A stretch of DNA of 64,000 bases from Nocardia panacis. GTDB lineage: Bacteria; Actinomycetota; Actinomycetes; Mycobacteriales; Mycobacteriaceae. The translations under genes and the position numbers were made by a program. This document shows positions 7,284 through 17,818 of the stretch, piece by piece. Each line of letters starts with the position of its first letter. Within the stretch, counting starts at the first letter, position 1. The notes under the pieces were generated by a model, which saw only the letters and a program-made list of their open reading frames with translations, searched no databases and was not told where the DNA came from. The stretch covers positions 1-64,000 of the forward strand of contig NZ_QZFU01000013.1 of NCBI RefSeq assembly GCF_003598715.1. Reading direction: 5' to 3'.

Positions 7284-8578
7284 TCGAACCACCCGCCGAT
7301 CCAATCGCCCAACGAGCCGCCCACGAACGCGCCGACGGTGCCACCGACCACGCCGCCGACCACCACGCCGACCGGGCCGGCGAACGCTCCGGCCGCCCCA
7401 CCGTACTCCGCGCCGGCTATCATGCCGCCGACCGTGCCGACTCCACCGACGACAGCTTGCGGCACGGATTTGTTTCCGGCTTGGACCTGCTCGTAGTTGT
7501 CCCAGGCCACGAATCCGGCGGCGAGCGGAATTGCCGCTCGCCCAGCGAATTTCAATGCCTTGGAACCGAAGTTCCCGCCCTCGGACGCCACGGACTCGCT
7601 GACACCGGGTCTGCTCCTGACCTCGTTCGGATCGGGCAATTTCGGATTCTCCGGATCCACCCCCAGCGACTGGTTGACACTGGTGCGACTCTTCGTCGAG
7701 GAATCGAAGAGGTCCTGGACGGCCTGTTCGCGGGTGAGTCCCTTGCGATTCATCTTGTCCCGGATCAGATCCTCGTACTCCCAGTTCGGATCGCTCTGGT
7801 TCAGCGCGGCCGCCCCGGTGCGGTTGGCCATCAAATCCCTTGCCTTGGACCGGACTTCGTTGCGCATTTCGAAGACCATCCTGGCCTTCTCGTCCATCGT
7901 CAGATTCGGATCGTTGAGGATCGTGTCCTTCAGCGCCGCGATTCGCTTCTCCGCCTCCACATACCAGTTTCGGGCCTCCTCGTCGGTCAGCGAGTGATCC
8001 GGATACTCGGGCAGCCCCAGCGATCCCATACCGTACAACGCCGCCCACACCGGCGGATGATTCTGTTTGTTCAGGTCATCGGGGTTGATTTCGCCGTCGG
8101 CGCCTTTGATCGCGGTGGCGAGATCGTGATCGATCTTCTCCGCGTTGATCAGCAGTTGGTTGACCTCGAGTTGCAGCACCGACCGCCGCGCCTCGATCTG
8201 GTTGAGCCTGTCCTGCGTGTAGGGACCCTGAACAGTTCGCGTGACCTGGCCGTCGTCGCCGATGCCGAGACCACCCTTGGCCGCCTGGTCCCGTAGGCCG
8301 CCGAGTTTCGTTTTGATGGTGGCCACCTCATCGGCGGCGGTCTTGGCCGCCGCGGCGACGGCCGAGACGTGGTTGCCGTGATCGTCGAAGTCCTTGCGGG
8401 TCTTGCCGATCGCACTCTTCGCCGCATCGGCCGCCTGACCATCCCAGGTCTGGAAGGTTTCCAGGCTACCCAGATCGGTGGCGCGCTGATCGCAGTGGTC
8501 GGCGTGATCGGCGCACACCTGGAAGACCTTCTCGATATCGGCGACATTCCAGCGATCGATATCGGAGATGGTGATCAT
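7280..8578 (-). CDS. WXG-domain protein with glycine-zipper C-terminus (putative type VII substrate)
   Basis: 432 aa. The N-terminal helical hairpin carries the WxG turn W45-D-G47 (LETFQTWDGQAADAA) and resembles mycobacterial Rv0026/Rv2082-type proteins. A long charged helical middle (residues 60-340) includes a coiled-coil-like stretch (QDRLNQIEARRSVLQLEVNQ). The last 70 residues are rich in GxxxG (VGGVGTVGGMIAGAEYGGAA, VVVGGVVGGTVGAFVGG), a glycine zipper that could insert in a membrane. Start ATG 8578 overlaps the WXG100 stop by 4 bases. The architecture suggests a secreted effector or a structural partner; no enzymatic domain is visible. Confidence 0.72.
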   Translation of the reverse strand: MITISDIDRWNVADIEKVFQVCADHADHCDQRATDLGSLETFQTWDGQAADAAKSAIGKTRKDFDDHGNHVSAVAAAAKTAADEVATIKTKLGGLRDQAAKGGLGIGDDGQVTRTVQGPYTQDRLNQIEARRSVLQLEVNQLLINAEKIDHDLATAIKGADGEINPDDLNKQNHPPVWAALYGMGSLGLPEYPDHSLTDEEARNWYVEAEKRIAALKDTILNDPNLTMDEKARMVFEMRNEVRSKARDLMANRTGAAALNQSDPNWEYEDLIRDKMNRKGLTREQAVQDLFDSSTKSRTSVNQSLGVDPENPKLPDPNEVRSRPGVSESVASEGGNFGSKALKFAGRAAIPLAAGFVAWDNYEQVQAGNKSVPQAVVGGVGTVGGMIAGAEYGGAAGAFAGPVGVVVGGVVGGTVGAFVGGSLGDWIGGWFD

Positions 8579-8892
8579 ATCTTCAGATGGGTTCGACCGG
8601 ATCGCGTGATGTTCTCGCCGGAACCGTGATCGACGTCGTGGTATTCCCCACTTCCCGCGGCGATATCCGCCGAGTGATCATCGAGGCGGCCGGTCAACCG
8701 CGACGCCGAACCGCGCATCTTCGCCAGCGCGGTGTGCAGGGCGGCCTGTGAATTGCCCACCCATCCCGATGCGGCCGAAGAGATCTCGGCATGACCCGCT
8801 TCGAAGACCTGTGTACTGTCGCCGTGCCAATCGGCCAACTGACGCGCGGATACCTGCATATCGGTGAAGTTCGCCGATAGCTCGTCTGCCAT
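8575..8892 (-). CDS. WXG100-family (ESAT-6-like) protein
   Basis: 105 aa, two helices joined by the WxG turn W44-V-G46 (SAASGWVGNSQAALHTAL), with no signal peptide, as in EsxA/EsxB-type proteins. The ATG at 8892 is preceded by GAGGGTATGTC. Upstream ATG codons in the frame lack a ribosome site and would add a non-WXG extension. It is the first gene of a four-gene reverse-strand operon with 4-base overlaps. Family members form helical heterodimers secreted by ESX systems; the secretion ATPase EccC is not in this window. Confidence 0.85.
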   Translation of the reverse strand: MADELSANFTDMQVSARQLADWHGDSTQVFEAGHAEISSAASGWVGNSQAALHTALAKMRGSASRLTGRLDDHSADIAAGSGEYHDVDHGSGENITRSGRTHLKI

Positions 8893-9062
8893 GACATACC
8901 CTCGTGTACCTGCCAGAGTCCGTGCCGCAGACCCCATTCGGCGGCATCGGAACATTCACAGCATAGGACAGAAGGTGTTGCGCCACTTGGGTTATATGGC
9001 GGTCCGGCGACAGGACAAGCGGGTGCAGGGGATCGCTCGCCCCCGCACCCGAGTACGCCGAC

Positions 9063-9866
9063 TCAGCCGAGATCCGACAGCTTGCGCAGCAGGGGCAGGG
9101 CCTCGTGCAGGCGGTTTCCGGGGCATTCGGTGGGCCCCGCGATCGCCGACCAATCGCGGTGACCGCTGATCGCGGGCATGGTCGCGGTGACGCCGTTGTC
9201 CGGGTTGACGTAGTTGACCTGGGAGGATGGGTCCAGTTTCAATCCGGAGCACAACCGGGCCAGGACGATGTCGAGGCTGTGCAGGGCGGCCTTGCTGGGC
9301 AGATGGTTGGTGAAATCGCCGATCACGCAGATGCCGATATTGCCGGTGTTCGCGCGATATACATGTCCGGCGGTGACGATTCGGGCACCGGGCTTCAGCG
9401 TGGATCCCGGTTCGAAGATGGGCGAGTCGTCGACGGGCTTGTCGGCGGTGCCGGTGCTGCGGCCCGCGTAGATCACGCCATTGGGGTCGATCACCAGGTG
9501 GTAGCCGATATCGCCCCAGCCCTGCCCGACCGGGGCCGGAAGCGTGTGGTAGCGGTAGATTTCGCGGACCGCGTCGCGATAGTCGGGGTACTCGGTGCCG
9601 TTCGGAATGAACGTGTGGTGCACGGTGATCAGCTGCGCGGGTGAGAATTCCGGTGCGCCCCAGGTCATCTGGGATTCATCGACGCCCAACCCGGATCGGG
9701 TCACCACCGGGAACCCCCAGGCGTAGGAGGTTTTGACCGGTTCACGGAAGGGCGGGTTCGGTGGCGGCCCGAACGGACCGTCCGCACCGCCCGCCGCGAT
9801 GATCTCCTGCGCACCCGACCGATCAGCGAGGTCTCTGTTCAGAGTCATGCCCCAATAGTCGGCCAT
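9063..9866 (-). CDS. N-acetylmuramoyl-L-alanine amidase (PGRP/Amidase_2 fold)
   Basis: About 267 aa. The amidase domain has the zinc-binding and catalytic landmarks of the family: VHHTFIPNG (first His), GYHLVIDPNGVIYAGR (Tyr/His), GNIGICVIGDF, and SGHRDW near the C-terminus (second His), with ECPGNRLHEALPLLR at the end. These enzymes cut the amide between muramic acid and the stem peptide. The start could be TTG 9875, ATG 9866 or ATG 9848; no clear ribosome site decides. No signal peptide is visible, which is odd for a wall enzyme and suggests a role in recycling, phage-type lysis or non-classical export. Confidence 0.85.
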   Translation of the reverse strand: MADYWGMTLNRDLADRSGAQEIIAAGGADGPFGPPPNPPFREPVKTSYAWGFPVVTRSGLGVDESQMTWGAPEFSPAQLITVHHTFIPNGTEYPDYRDAVREIYRYHTLPAPVGQGWGDIGYHLVIDPNGVIYAGRSTGTADKPVDDSPIFEPGSTLKPGARIVTAGHVYRANTGNIGICVIGDFTNHLPSKAALHSLDIVLARLCSGLKLDPSSQVNYVNPDNGVTATMPAISGHRDWSAIAGPTECPGNRLHEALPLLRKLSDLG

Positions 9867-10021
9867 ATCGCGCAATTCGTTAGCATTCGGCCAGGTTACA
9901 ATTCAGCAACGCAGGATCGAAAGGGGCGTCAGCGCAACATATTTCGATACAGTGATTCCGAAACGCCCTGTGGCGGTAGCAATTTCGCTGTTCGCGAGAT
10001 CACACCGGGTGGGTCGCCCGT

Positions 10022-10903
10022 TCAGGTGGCAGCGGCCGCCGGAGCGGAAGGGGTCGCGGGCGAATCGGATTCCGTGACGGCGCTGTCGAGGACGGGTGGC
10101 ACAACATCTGCGGTCGAAGCGGCGTCATCGCGTTGCGCGGCGATCTCCGACTGCCGCACCAGGAATGCGATGGCCAGCGCCGCCAACCCGACGGCGATAC
10201 CGATGGTGAGCAGCCCGGTCAGATTGACCACCAACATATTGTCGGTGGTATTGAGCGAGGTCTGCACCGGCCACCCTGCCGCGGCATTGGTGATGGCATG
10301 GCTGCACGGCAGGATCAGCGGGGTGACGAGCTTGCGCCAGCCGCGCAGCCGAGGCCACATGTAGCTGACGACGGCGGCGGCCAGCAGCGAGGTCACCGAG
10401 TTGATGGCCTGGAACCACAGGGGCAGTCCGGCGATCTCGAACGGCTGCGGCCCGTAGTAGGCGTAGATGCCCGCGGCGATGGCGGGCAGTTCCATCGCCA
10501 GGTTGAGGCCGATGAATATGCCGTAGAGCCGCCACAATTGGCCGCGGGTGACGCCGATGCGGATCCGGTAGATCAGGTAGGCGACCTGTCCGCCGATGAA
10601 CCACAGGTAGCAGGGAAGGATGAACCAGGGCATGGGTCGGTCGAAGGTGGTGAACATGACCCACATGCCCTTCGTGGCGAACCACACGAAGGATCCGCGG
10701 TCGGTGATCGGCTCGATCAGGCAGGTCAGCGCGCCACCGACGAATATCGCGGCGAGCAGCGGCAAATCCTTGGGCAGCCAGCGGCGCACACCCAGCCACA
10801 GCGCGATGACGACGGGTATCACCTGGATGAAGGTCATGATCGGCTGCCAGGACGCGCTCATCACCATATCGACCGGTGGGGACGGCGGAATATAGGCGCT
10901 CAT
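10022..10903 (-). CDS. Multi-pass membrane protein of unknown function
   Basis: 293 aa with about seven to eight hydrophobic segments (for example FIQVIPVVIALWLGVRRW, PWFILPCYLWFIGGQVAYLI, LLAAAVVSYMWP, VVNLTGLLTIGIAVGLAALA) and a low-complexity Ala/Pro/Ser-rich cytosolic tail (residues 255-293). No catalytic motif recognised. It stands alone between the amidase and the nuo operon, transcribed in the same direction as nuo but after the nuo terminator. Similar proteins are encoded in Nocardia and Mycobacterium genomes, but I cannot name a function. Confidence 0.7.
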   Translation of the reverse strand: MSAYIPPSPPVDMVMSASWQPIMTFIQVIPVVIALWLGVRRWLPKDLPLLAAIFVGGALTCLIEPITDRGSFVWFATKGMWVMFTTFDRPMPWFILPCYLWFIGGQVAYLIYRIRIGVTRGQLWRLYGIFIGLNLAMELPAIAAGIYAYYGPQPFEIAGLPLWFQAINSVTSLLAAAVVSYMWPRLRGWRKLVTPLILPCSHAITNAAAGWPVQTSLNTTDNMLVVNLTGLLTIGIAVGLAALAIAFLVRQSEIAAQRDDAASTADVVPPVLDSAVTESDSPATPSAPAAAAT

Positions 10904-11021
10904 CGGCCAACTCCTCGCGGTTGTGCAAACCTGGCCGGCGGCACCGTAATTGGTCAGCCGTTCCGATTCGGAATTCTAAGAACGGTGCCGTACCAGGATT
11001 TCCCAACCGCGAGAACACAGC

Positions 11022-11053
11022 GCCGCCGTGCCCGGATGTCCGGGCACGGCGGC
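11022..11053 (-). terminator. Stem-loop terminator of the nuo operon
   Basis: A perfect 14-bp stem (11022-11035 paired with 11040-11053) with a 4-base loop lies 12 bases beyond the nuoN stop on the reverse strand. There is only a weak T-rich tail (TGTGTTCT), as is common for actinobacterial terminators. Confidence 0.75.
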
Positions 11054-11065
11054 GAAAGATCCTGT

Positions 11066-12670
11066 TCAGTGCGCGAAAGTCGCCGCCCTGGTGGCCAAAT
11101 CGAGCAGCGGCTGCGGGAAGACGCCGAGCACCAGGGTCGCCGCGGCGGTAACCGCGACCAAGGTGCCCGTCATGATCGGCGATACCACCGTCGGCGCGTC
11201 GGCGGGCGGATCGGTGAAGAACATCAGCACGATCACCCGAATGTAGAAGAAGGCGGCCACGGCGCTGCTGATCACGCCGACGATGACCAGCGGCACCGCC
11301 CCGCCCGCCGAGGCCGCCGCGAATACCGCGAACTTGCTGACGAATCCGCTCGTCAGCGGCAGTCCGGCGAAGGAGAGCAGGAACAGCGCGAAAACCGTTG
11401 CCAGCCAGGGGGAGCGGCGTCCAAGCCCGGCCCACTGCGACAGCGCCGTCGCCTCCTCGCCCGAGGCGTCGCGCACCAGGGTGACCACCGCGAATGCGCC
11501 CAGGGTGCCCAGCCCGTAGGCGAGTAGATAGAACAGGACTGCCGCGACACCTTTCGTATTGCCCGCCACCAAGCCGGTGAACAGGAATCCGGCATGCGCG
11601 ATGGAGGAGTAGGCCAGCATCCGCTTGACATCGGTCTGGGTGATGGCCATGACCGCGCCGCCCACCATCGTCGCGATGGCGACCGCCGCGAGCACCGGCC
11701 GCCAATCCTGGCGCAGACCCGGCGCGGCCACCTGGAGGACCCGCAGCATCGCGCCGACGGCCGCGATCTTGGTGGCCGCCGCCATGAATCCGGTGACCGA
11801 GGTGGGCGCGCCCTGATACACATCGGGCACCCACGACTGGAACGGCACCGCGCCGATCTTGAACAGCAGCCCCACCGCGAGCATGCCGAGCCCGAGCAGC
11901 GCCAAAGTGGTGTTCTCCGGAAGCTTTTCGATGGATTCGGAGATCCCGCCCAGCCGGACCGTGGCGGCCTGCCCGTAGAGCAGGGCGACGCCGTAGAGGA
12001 AGAAGGCGGAGGAGAAGGCGCCGAGCAGAAAGTATTTCAGCGCCGACTCCTGCGACAGCAGCCGCTTGCGGCGGGCCAGCCCGCACAGCAGATACAGCGG
12101 CAGCGACAGCACTTCCAACGCCACGAACATGGTCAGCAGGTCGTTGGACGCCGGGAACAGCAGCAGTCCGCCGATGGCGAGCAGCGTGAGCGGGAAGACC
12201 TCGGTGGTCGCCAAACCCGCTCGCACGGCGGCGATCTCGTCGGCGCTGCCCGGCACCGCCGAGGCCTGCGGGGTGAAGGCGTCCACCCCGCGCGCGGCGG
12301 CCAGGCTCCAGGTGCCGGGACCCGAGCGCGGCACGGGCACGCGGTCCGCGCGCCGCTCGGCGAGGAAGAAGACCGCGAGCACCGACACCACCAGGATCAC
12401 GCCCTGCAGGAACAGCGTCACCCCGTCGACGGCGACCGCGCCGCCCATGGCCGTTGCGGAGGTGCCCGCCAGCGCGATCACCGCGACCAGCGCCGCCACC
12501 AAGCCCGCGACGCTCAGCGACACCTGGATTCCGTAGCGCGGCCGCCGGGGCGCGAACGCCTCCACCAGCACCGCCACCACACCGGTGCCGAAGACGATCA
12601 GCATCGGGGAGAGCAATCCGTACTCGATACTCGGCGCGGGCACGGTGGCCGCGAGAACCGCTGCGCTCAT
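11066..12670 (-). CDS. nuoN: NADH-quinone oxidoreductase subunit N
   Basis: 534 aa, about 14 transmembrane helices, of the antiporter-like Mrp family. The proton-channel helix carries the family Lys in AVGLLFKIGAVPFQSWVPDV, and the quasi-repeat has ITQTDVKRMLAYSSIAHAGF. It forms one of the proton-pumping modules of complex I in the cytoplasmic membrane. ATG 12670 overlaps the nuoM stop as ATGA. It is the last gene of the operon and is followed by a strong hairpin. Confidence 0.97.
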   Translation of the reverse strand: MSAAVLAATVPAPSIEYGLLSPMLIVFGTGVVAVLVEAFAPRRPRYGIQVSLSVAGLVAALVAVIALAGTSATAMGGAVAVDGVTLFLQGVILVVSVLAVFFLAERRADRVPVPRSGPGTWSLAAARGVDAFTPQASAVPGSADEIAAVRAGLATTEVFPLTLLAIGGLLLFPASNDLLTMFVALEVLSLPLYLLCGLARRKRLLSQESALKYFLLGAFSSAFFLYGVALLYGQAATVRLGGISESIEKLPENTTLALLGLGMLAVGLLFKIGAVPFQSWVPDVYQGAPTSVTGFMAAATKIAAVGAMLRVLQVAAPGLRQDWRPVLAAVAIATMVGGAVMAITQTDVKRMLAYSSIAHAGFLFTGLVAGNTKGVAAVLFYLLAYGLGTLGAFAVVTLVRDASGEEATALSQWAGLGRRSPWLATVFALFLLSFAGLPLTSGFVSKFAVFAAASAGGAVPLVIVGVISSAVAAFFYIRVIVLMFFTDPPADAPTVVSPIMTGTLVAVTAAATLVLGVFPQPLLDLATRAATFAH

Positions 12671-14268
12671 TTGGTGGCACCTCCCGCATCGACCCGCGCC
12701 GGTGTGCCCGGCGCCGGATCGTGCTCTCCGATGGTGGTGAGGGTGTGCGCGACAGCCGGATTCACGAAGTCCAGCACCGGTTTCGGATACACACCGAGGA
12801 ACAGCAGTGCGACGATGAGCGGCGCGACCACGGCCAATTCGCGCGGAACCAGGTCGTAGAGGCGCTCATTGCCCTCCTTGACCGGGCCGGTCATCATCCG
12901 CTGGTACATCCACAGCACGTATAGCGCCGCCAGCACGAGCGCACTGGTCGCGATCACCGCCGCGAGGCCGTAGCGGGTGAAGGTGCCGACGAGCACCAGG
13001 AATTCGCTGACGAACGGCGCGAGCCCCGGCAGCGACAGGGTGGCCAGACCGGCGATGAAGAACGCGCCCGCCATGACCGGTGCGACCTTCTGCACGCCGC
13101 CGAAATCGGCGATGAGCCTGGTGCCTCGGCGCGAGACCAGGAATCCGGCCACCAGGAACAGTGCCGCGGTGGAGATCCCGTGGTTGACCATGTACAGCGT
13201 CGCGCCCGCCTGCCCCTGACTGGTCATGGCGAAGATGCCGAGGATGATGAAGCCGAAGTGGGAGATCGAGGTGTAGGCGATCAGCCGCATCACATCGGTC
13301 TGCCCGATGGCCAGGATCGCGCCGTAGACGATGCCGACCAAGGCGAGCGTGACCACCAGCGGGGCATAGGTTTTCGACGCGTCCGGGAACAGCATCAGGC
13401 AGTAGCGCAGCATGCCGAAGGTGCCGACCTTGTCCACCACCGCCATCATCAGCACCGCGCTCGACGGGGTGGCCGCGACGGCCGCGTCGGGCAGCCAGGT
13501 GTGCAGCGGCCACAGCGGGGCCTTCACCGCGAAGGCGAACATGAATCCGAGGAACAGGGCGTTGAGCACGCCGGGCGTCGCGCCCAGGTGCCCGGAGTTG
13601 GCGGCCGCGACCACGGTGCGGAAGTCGAAACTGCCACTCGCCCCGCCGATCCCGTCGCGCACGGTGATCACATAGATCCCGATCACCGCCGCCAGCATGA
13701 TCAATCCGCCGAACAGGTTGTAGAGCAGGAATTTCACCGCAGCCCGCGACCGCTGCCCGCGCTGCCTGCCCGCGCCGAATCCGCCGATGAGGAAGTACAT
13801 CGGGACCAGCATGGCCTCGAAGAACACGTAGAACAGCAGGATGTCCAACGCGACGAAGGAGATCAGGACCATCGCCTCGACCAGCAGGGTCAGTGCGACA
13901 TAGGTGTGCACCACCCGCCCCTCGGGCGCCGCGCCGCTGATCTCCCGGTCGTCGTGCCAGCCCGCCAGGATGAGCAGCGGCACCAGCGCGACGGTGAGCA
14001 GCACCAGCACCAGCGCGATCCCGTCCAGCCCCAGGGTGTAGCCCGCGCCGAAAGCCGGTATCCAGGTGTGGGATTCGACGAACTGGTAGGGCGCGCCGCC
14101 CGGGTCGAAGCGCACCGCGAGCACCACCGCGAACGCGAGCACCGCCACGGCGACGCCGAGGCCCAGGACGCGGGCCGTGGTGCGGCGGCGCGCGGGCAGT
14201 GCGAGCACCACCGCCGCGCCGAGGACGGGCGCGAGCCACAGTGTGGTCAGCCAGGGATATGCAGTCAC
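12667..14268 (-). CDS. nuoM: NADH-quinone oxidoreductase subunit M
   Basis: 533 aa, about 14 transmembrane helices. Antiporter-like signature residues appear in [19 protein letters not shown] (channel Lys) and [19 protein letters not shown], with [19 protein letters not shown] upstream. It is a proton-translocating membrane subunit of complex I. The frame is open far upstream through nuoL; the start is set at GTG 14268 because this overlaps the nuoL stop (GTGA) and gives the usual length. Confidence 0.96.
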   Translation of the reverse strand: MTAYPWLTTLWLAPVLGAAVVLALPARRRTTARVLGLGVAVAVLAFAVVLAVRFDPGGAPYQFVESHTWIPAFGAGYTLGLDGIALVLVLLTVALVPLLILAGWHDDREISGAAPEGRVVHTYVALTLLVEAMVLISFVALDILLFYVFFEAMLVPMYFLIGGFGAGRQRGQRSRAAVKFLLYNLFGGLIMLAAVIGIYVITVRDGIGGASGSFDFRTVVAAANSGHLGATPGVLNALFLGFMFAFAVKAPLWPLHTWLPDAAVAATPSSAVLMMAVVDKVGTFGMLRYCLMLFPDASKTYAPLVVTLALVGIVYGAILAIGQTDVMRLIAYTSISHFGFIILGIFAMTSQGQAGATLYMVNHGISTAALFLVAGFLVSRRGTRLIADFGGVQKVAPVMAGAFFIAGLATLSLPGLAPFVSEFLVLVGTFTRYGLAAVIATSALVLAALYVLWMYQRMMTGPVKEGNERLYDLVPRELAVVAPLIVALLFLGVYPKPVLDFVNPAVAHTLTTIGEHDPAPGTPARVDAGGATK

Positions 14269-16151
14269 CAGATCCTCACCGCCAGCAGGGCAGCGGCCAG
14301 CAGGGCCGCGCCGGTGAACATGGACAGGGCGTAGGTCCGCACGAAGCCCGACTGCACCCGCCGGACCCGTGCGGAGAGTCCGCCGATGAGGGCGGCGGTG
14401 CCATTGACGATGCCGTCGATCCCTCGGGTGTCGAGCAAGACCAGCGAGCGGGTGACCTCGCGGCCCGGTCGCATGAAGGCGGCCTCGTTGATCGCGTCGC
14501 CGTAGAGGTCGTTGCGGGCGGCGACGGTGAGCGCGGAGACGACCTGCGGTGCGGTGTCCGGGATTTCGCGCTGCGCGTACTGCCAGTAGGCGCTCGCCAC
14601 GCCGATCGCCACGGCCACCAGGGCCAGTGCGGTGACCACACCGGCGGGCACCGCCTCGGCGCCGTGATGTGCGCCGACCACCGGTTCCAGCCAGTTCTGC
14701 AGTGCGGAGCCCCACACGAACAGCGCGCCCGAGGCCACCGACCCGACCGCGAGCAGGATCATCGGACCCGTCATCACCGCGGGCGACTCGTGCGGATCTG
14801 TGCCCTCGCGCCAACGCTTCTCGCCGAAGAAGGTGAGCAGCATGACCCTGGTCATGTAGAAGGCGGTGAGCGCCGCGCCGAGCAGTGCCGCGAGTCCGAG
14901 GGCGATGCCATTGAATCCGCCCGCGCCGAACGCGGCCTCGATGATCTTGTCCTTGGAGAAGAATCCGGCGAACGGCGGCACCCCGATGATCGCCAGGTAG
15001 CCGAGCCCGAAGGTGACGTAGGTGATCGGCAGCAGTTTCCGCAATCCGCCGTAGCGGCGCATATCCGTCTCCTCGCCCATGGCGTGCATGACCGAACCCG
15101 CGCCGAGGAACAGGCCCGCCTTGAAGAAGCCGTGGGTGAGCAGGTGCATGATGGCCACCGCGTAGCCTGCGGGGCCGAGTCCGGCGGCCAGGATCATGTA
15201 GCCGATCTGGCTCATGGTGGAGGCGGCCAACGCCTTCTTGATGTCGTCCTTGGCGCAGCCGACGATCGCGCCGAACAGCAGCGTCACCGCGCCCACCAGC
15301 AGCACTCCGAGCCGCGCGCCCGGCGCGAGATCGAAGATCGGGTTGGAGCGCGCGATCAGGTAGACGCCCGCGGTGACCATGGTGGCCGCGTGGATGAGCG
15401 CCGACACCGGGGTGGGACCCTCCATGGCGTCGCCGAGCCAGGATTGCAGCGGCACCTGCGCCGATTTGCCGCAGGCCGCGAGCAGCAGCAGCAAACCGAT
15501 CGCGGTGAGCACACCTTCGCTCGCCTGCGGTGTCGCCCCGAAGACGCCGTGGAAGTCGACGGAGCCGAAGGTCGCGAACATGACCATCATGGCGATGGCC
15601 AGACCCATATCGCCGACCCGGTTGACCACGAACGCCTTCTTGGCGGCGGTGGCGGCGCTCGGCTTGTGGAACCAGAACCCGATGAGCAGGTAGGAGGCCA
15701 GGCCGACACCTTCCCAACCGAGGTAGAGCACCAGATAGTTGTTGGCCAGGACCAGCAGCAGCATGGCGGCCAGGAACAGGTTGAGGTAGGCGAAGAAGCG
15801 CCGCCGCGCCGGGTCGTGGCTCATGTAGCCGATGGAGTAGATGTGGATCAGCGAGCCGACACCCGTGATCAACAGCGCGAAACACATGGACAGCTGGTCC
15901 AATTGGAGCGCGAAGTCCACCCGCAGCCCGCCCACCGGCACCCAGTGGAACAGGTCGGTGGAGATGGCGCGCGCGGCGTCGGCGCGGCCGAGCATGGCGA
16001 AGAAGGACCAGGCGGCGACGCCGAAGGCGGCCAGCGCGGTCAGGCAGCCGAGGAAGTGGCCCCACGCGTCGGCGAAACGTCCTGTCAGCAGCAGGATCAC
16101 GGCCCCGGCCAGCGGCAGGGCGGGCAGCAGCCACAGCGATGCGGTTTCCAT
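14265..16151 (-). CDS. nuoL: NADH-quinone oxidoreductase subunit L
   Basis: 628 aa, the largest antiporter-like subunit and distal end of the membrane arm. Signature segments are [10 protein letters not shown] and [32 protein letters not shown], with the channel Lys, and a C-terminal lateral helix region. The start ATG 16151 lies 1 base after the nuoK stop on this strand. The length is normal for the family. Confidence 0.97.
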   Translation of the reverse strand: METASLWLLPALPLAGAVILLLTGRFADAWGHFLGCLTALAAFGVAAWSFFAMLGRADAARAISTDLFHWVPVGGLRVDFALQLDQLSMCFALLITGVGSLIHIYSIGYMSHDPARRRFFAYLNLFLAAMLLLVLANNYLVLYLGWEGVGLASYLLIGFWFHKPSAATAAKKAFVVNRVGDMGLAIAMMVMFATFGSVDFHGVFGATPQASEGVLTAIGLLLLLAACGKSAQVPLQSWLGDAMEGPTPVSALIHAATMVTAGVYLIARSNPIFDLAPGARLGVLLVGAVTLLFGAIVGCAKDDIKKALAASTMSQIGYMILAAGLGPAGYAVAIMHLLTHGFFKAGLFLGAGSVMHAMGEETDMRRYGGLRKLLPITYVTFGLGYLAIIGVPPFAGFFSKDKIIEAAFGAGGFNGIALGLAALLGAALTAFYMTRVMLLTFFGEKRWREGTDPHESPAVMTGPMILLAVGSVASGALFVWGSALQNWLEPVVGAHHGAEAVPAGVVTALALVAVAIGVASAYWQYAQREIPDTAPQVVSALTVAARNDLYGDAINEAAFMRPGREVTRSLVLLDTRGIDGIVNGTAALIGGLSARVRRVQSGFVRTYALSMFTGAALLAAALLAVRIW

Positions 16152-16152
16152 C

Positions 16153-16452
16153 TCAGAACCGCAGCAGGTTGGCGTCGTCGACCGAGGTCGAGCGGCGGGC
16201 GCGGAAGATGGTCATGATGATGGCCAGTCCGACGACGACCTCCGCCGCCGCGACCACCATGGTGAAGAAGGCGTACACCTGTCCGTCCAGGTTGGCGTGC
16301 AGTCGGGCGAAGGTGACGAAGGCCAGGTTCACCGCGTTGAGCATCAGCTCGATGCACATGAACACGACGATCGCGTTGCGCCGCAACAGCACTCCGGCCG
16401 CGCCGATGGTGAACAGCAGGGCCGACAGGAACAGGTAATTCTGGGGGTTCAC
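16153..16452 (-). CDS. nuoK: NADH-quinone oxidoreductase subunit K
   Basis: 99 aa, three transmembrane helices. It contains [17 protein letters not shown] with the conserved membrane Glu and a second Glu in [13 protein letters not shown], both thought to be part of the proton path in NuoK. Start ATG 16452 overlaps the nuoJ stop by 4 bases (16449-16452). Confidence 0.97.
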   Translation of the reverse strand: MNPQNYLFLSALLFTIGAAGVLLRRNAIVVFMCIELMLNAVNLAFVTFARLHANLDGQVYAFFTMVVAAAEVVVGLAIIMTIFRARRSTSVDDANLLRF

Positions 16453-17270
16453 CGGGAGCCTTCCTCATCGCTGTCGTGGGTGGGCGCGCTGGGCGCGCGG
16501 CCGACGGAGATGACCGCCGCCTCGGTGAGCGCCCTGGTGCGGCGATGCCGCAGGATGGTGCTGACCGAGAGTTGCTCGAATGATCCGTCGGGCAGGCGGG
16601 CGGGGATGTCGACCGCGTTGTGCCTGGCGTACACGCCGGGGGTGGGCAGCGGGGTGGGTCGGCCCGCGGCGGTGCGGAAGCGTTGCCGCGACAGTTCCCG
16701 CTGGCCCAGTCGCGGGCCGAGATGTTCGCGGTGGGCGAGCACCATGGCCCCGATGGTGGCGGTGATGAGCAGCGCCCCGGTGAGTTCGAAGGCCCACACG
16801 TAGCGCACGAAGATCAGTTCGGCCAGTGCGCCGATCACGTCGCGATCACCGAAACCCGTTGCCGGGTAGCGGATGTTCGAGTGCGCGATGCCGTTGCCGA
16901 TCCCGCTGATCAACAGCAGCCCGAAGCCGACCCCGACCGCGGCGGCGGCGACCCGCTGCCCGCGCAGCGTCTCCCGCAGCGATTCGGCCGAATCGACGCC
17001 GACGAGCATGAGGACGAACAGGAACAGCATCATGACCGCGCCGGTGTAGACGACGATCTGCACCACGCCGAGGAACAGCGCGTCCTGGGCGATGTAGAAC
17101 ACGGCCAGCGCGATCATGGTCGCGGCCAGGCACAGCGCCGAATGCACCGCCTTGGTCGCGGCTATCATGCCGAGCGCGCCGAGCACCGCCAGCGGCGCCA
17201 GCACCCAGAACAGCACCGATTCGCCGGTCGAGGTGGCGGTGAGTGGTGCGGCGGCCAGTAGGGCGTTCAT
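16449..17270 (-). CDS. nuoJ: NADH-quinone oxidoreductase subunit J
   Basis: 273 aa, five transmembrane helices in the first 190 residues ([20 protein letters not shown] is the conserved TM3 with its pi-bulge). A long hydrophilic C-terminal extension (residues 195-273, ending HDSDEEGSR) follows, as is typical of actinobacterial NuoJ. ATG 17270 overlaps the stop of the preceding NuoH-NuoI frame as ATGA, and the end overlaps nuoK, so translation is coupled on both sides. Confidence 0.96.
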   Translation of the reverse strand: MNALLAAAPLTATSTGESVLFWVLAPLAVLGALGMIAATKAVHSALCLAATMIALAVFYIAQDALFLGVVQIVVYTGAVMMLFLFVLMLVGVDSAESLRETLRGQRVAAAAVGVGFGLLLISGIGNGIAHSNIRYPATGFGDRDVIGALAELIFVRYVWAFELTGALLITATIGAMVLAHREHLGPRLGQRELSRQRFRTAAGRPTPLPTPGVYARHNAVDIPARLPDGSFEQLSVSTILRHRRTRALTEAAVISVGRAPSAPTHDSDEEGSR

Positions 17271-17818
17271 CGCGCGGCTCCTTCCAGTCCGGCTTGCTCG
17301 CTCTGGTCGGGGCCGACCATGCCGAGGTAGTAGTCCGCCTCGGTGGTTCCGGGCTGCATGGCGTGGGGTGGGGCCTGCATACCCGGTGCGAGCGGGGCGA
17401 GCAGCCGGTCCTTCTCGTAGATGAGGTCGGCGCGGTTGTCGTCGGCGAGTTCGTATTCGTTGGTCATCGTCAACGCGCGGGTGGGGCAGGCTTCGATGCA
17501 CAGGCCGCAGCCGATGCAGCGCAGATAGTTGATCTGGTAGACCCGCCCGTAGCGCTCGCCCGGTGAGAACCGTTCGGCCTCGGTGTTGTCCGCGCCCTCG
17601 ACGAAGATGGCGTCGGCCGGGCAGGCCCACGCGCACAGTTCGCAGCCGATGCACTTCTCCAACCCGTCGGGATGCCGATTGAGTTGGTGGCGGCCGTGAT
17701 AGCGCGGCGCCGTCGGCACCTTCTGCTCCGGATAGAACTCGGTATTGGGCTTCTTGAACATGGTGGCCGCCGTGACCGCGAAACCCGCCAGCGGGTCGAG
17801 CAGGCCGGGGCCGGCCAT
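17267..17818 (-). CDS. nuoI: NADH-quinone oxidoreductase subunit I (alternative internal start within the NuoHI frame)
   Basis: If translated separately, NuoI starts at ATG 17818 ([15 protein letters not shown]) with GGAG 6 bases upstream and is 183 aa, close to the usual size. It carries eight cysteines in two CxxCxxCxxxCP ferredoxin motifs that bind clusters N6a and N6b on the electron path from NuoG to NuoB. No stop separates it from NuoH, so this entry describes the same DNA as the fusion above. Confidence 0.6.
   Translation of the reverse strand: MAGPGLLDPLAGFAVTAATMFKKPNTEFYPEQKVPTAPRYHGRHQLNRHPDGLEKCIGCELCAWACPADAIFVEGADNTEAERFSPGERYGRVYQINYLRCIGCGLCIEACPTRALTMTNEYELADDNRADLIYEKDRLLAPLAPGMQAPPHAMQPGTTEADYYLGMVGPDQSEQAGLEGAAR

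Noticed and set aside
12667..16134. 1155-residue frame covering nuoM and nuoL
   Set aside because: Only the part from 14268 is NuoM; upstream of that the translation is Arg/Gly-rich shadow of nuoL in another frame.
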